Source of the DNA: JBFXAF01 sp050184585
Lineage (GTDB): Bacteria > Pseudomonadota > Alphaproteobacteria > Rhizobiales > Rhizobiaceae
DNA: 64,000 nt
Direction: 5' to 3'
NCBI GenBank assembly: GCA_050184585.1
Contig: JBFXAF010000006.1
Coordinates: 124,001 to 188,000, forward strand
Shown here: positions 63,677 to 64,000 of the stretch, in pieces
Layout of the letters: each line of letters opens with the position of its first letter
Numbering within the stretch: the first letter of the stretch is position 1
Program-made: the position numbers and the translations under genes
Notes under the pieces: model-generated
What the model was told of the DNA's origin: nothing
The model's input: only the letters and a program-made list of their open reading frames with translations
Database searches by the model: none

Positions 63677-64000
63677 CGAAGGCCCCCATGCGCTTGGCGA
63701 CCAGCAGATAGATCATCATCACGACGATCGGGACGACCGTGAAGGCCGCTGCGAGCGGGATGTTGCCCGCCGTACCCTGATGCGCATAGACGGCCTGGCC
63801 GATGAACAGCCGCGACGTGCCGATGATCTGCGGGATGATGTAGTCGCCCATGGTCAGCGAAAAGGTGAAGATCGAGCCGGCGACGATGCCGGGCAGCGCC
63901 AGCGGGAAGATCACGTCGCGAAACGTCTGGCCGGGCGATGCGCCGAGGTCGGAGGATGCCTCCACCAGATTGCCCGGCACGCGCTCGAGCGCCGCCTGTA
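63666..64000 (-). CDS. Polyamine-type ABC permease, PotB/YdcU-like, 5' end beyond the right edge
   Basis: The visible 111 residues are the C-terminal part: the EAA loop QAALERVPGNLVEASSDLGASPGQTFRDVIFPLALPGI, then two helices ending MGAFDAL. The frame is open to the edge, so the start lies outside. The gene is the partner of the PotC-like permease, and the ATPase and binding-protein genes of this importer should lie just beyond the window. Confidence 0.88.
   Translation of the reverse strand, partial: QAALERVPGNLVEASSDLGASPGQTFRDVIFPLALPGIVAGSIFTFSLTMGDYIIPQIIGTSRLFIGQAVYAHQGTAGNIPLAAAFTVVPIVVMMIYLLVAKRMGAFDAL

Overview
The window is high-GC (about two thirds by eye) bacterial chromosome. 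Gene content points to an alphaproteobacterium of the Hyphomicrobiales (Rhizobiales), probably Phyllobacteriaceae such as Mesorhizobium or Aminobacter. The pointers are an Fds-type NAD-linked formate dehydrogenase operon, a GlpSTPQU-like ABC importer, a MocR/MttB pair, a ligase-associated repair cluster and many short palindromic intergenic repeats. The genus assignment is inference. Most of the window is metabolic and transport operons. There is no rRNA, prophage, CRISPR array or transposase gene.

Layout. 1-5932: DNA-repair cluster (ligase-associated helicase cut by the left edge, TPR methyltransferase, MBL-fold exonuclease, ATP-dependent ligase). 5936-8785: a single-pass membrane protein, a nitronate monooxygenase-like enzyme, tRNA-Thr(CGT) and a small conserved protein. 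9043-14341: a complete Dpp/Opp-type importer with a terminator hairpin after the binding-protein gene. 14353-19613: a DUF924 protein, an acyl-CoA ligase with a histone-H1-like tail, a HAD phosphatase and pgi. 19828-23047: a MocR regulator and an MttB-family methyltransferase. 23152-28564: an exported TPR-CHAT protein and a CPA2 antiporter with RCK domain. 29134-31673: an accessory stretch with a methyltransferase-nuclease fusion, repeats and small proteins. 31896-38111: sugar-acid dehydratase, CoxG-like protein, enoyl-CoA hydratase, Mrp, and a Pit phosphate transporter with its DUF47 partner. 38205-40481: an exported protein with two caspase-like domains. 40645-49693: LysR regulator, a MITE-like element, small genes, and the formate dehydrogenase operon fdsG-fdsB-fdsA-(DUF559)fdhD-fdsD. 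49725-60603 (minus strand): one long operon for a polyol/ketose importer, a sugar epimerase and a complete PEP-driven dihydroxyacetone-kinase relay. 61046-64000: a small barrel protein, an aminobutyraldehyde dehydrogenase and two spermidine/putrescine-type permeases, the last cut by the right edge.

The most unusual features concern small repeats acting on genes. In the fds operon a 158-bp palindromic repeat sits between fdsG and fdsB, yet an open frame crosses it and overlaps both neighbours by ATGA. Farther on, a DUF559 (Vsr-like) nuclease gene bounded by structured repeats has been placed before fdhD and now reads in frame into it, because no plausible native fdhD start remains. Between lysR and a convergent small gene, a 279-bp element's terminal inverted repeats supply the stop codons of both genes. 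Also notable: a tandem caspase-like protein whose first domain has Asn in place of the catalytic Cys, an acyl-CoA ligase with an H1-like tail, a methyltransferase carrying its own PD-ExK domain, an Mrp protein lacking its CxxC, and a DhaM phosphorelay split into three genes.
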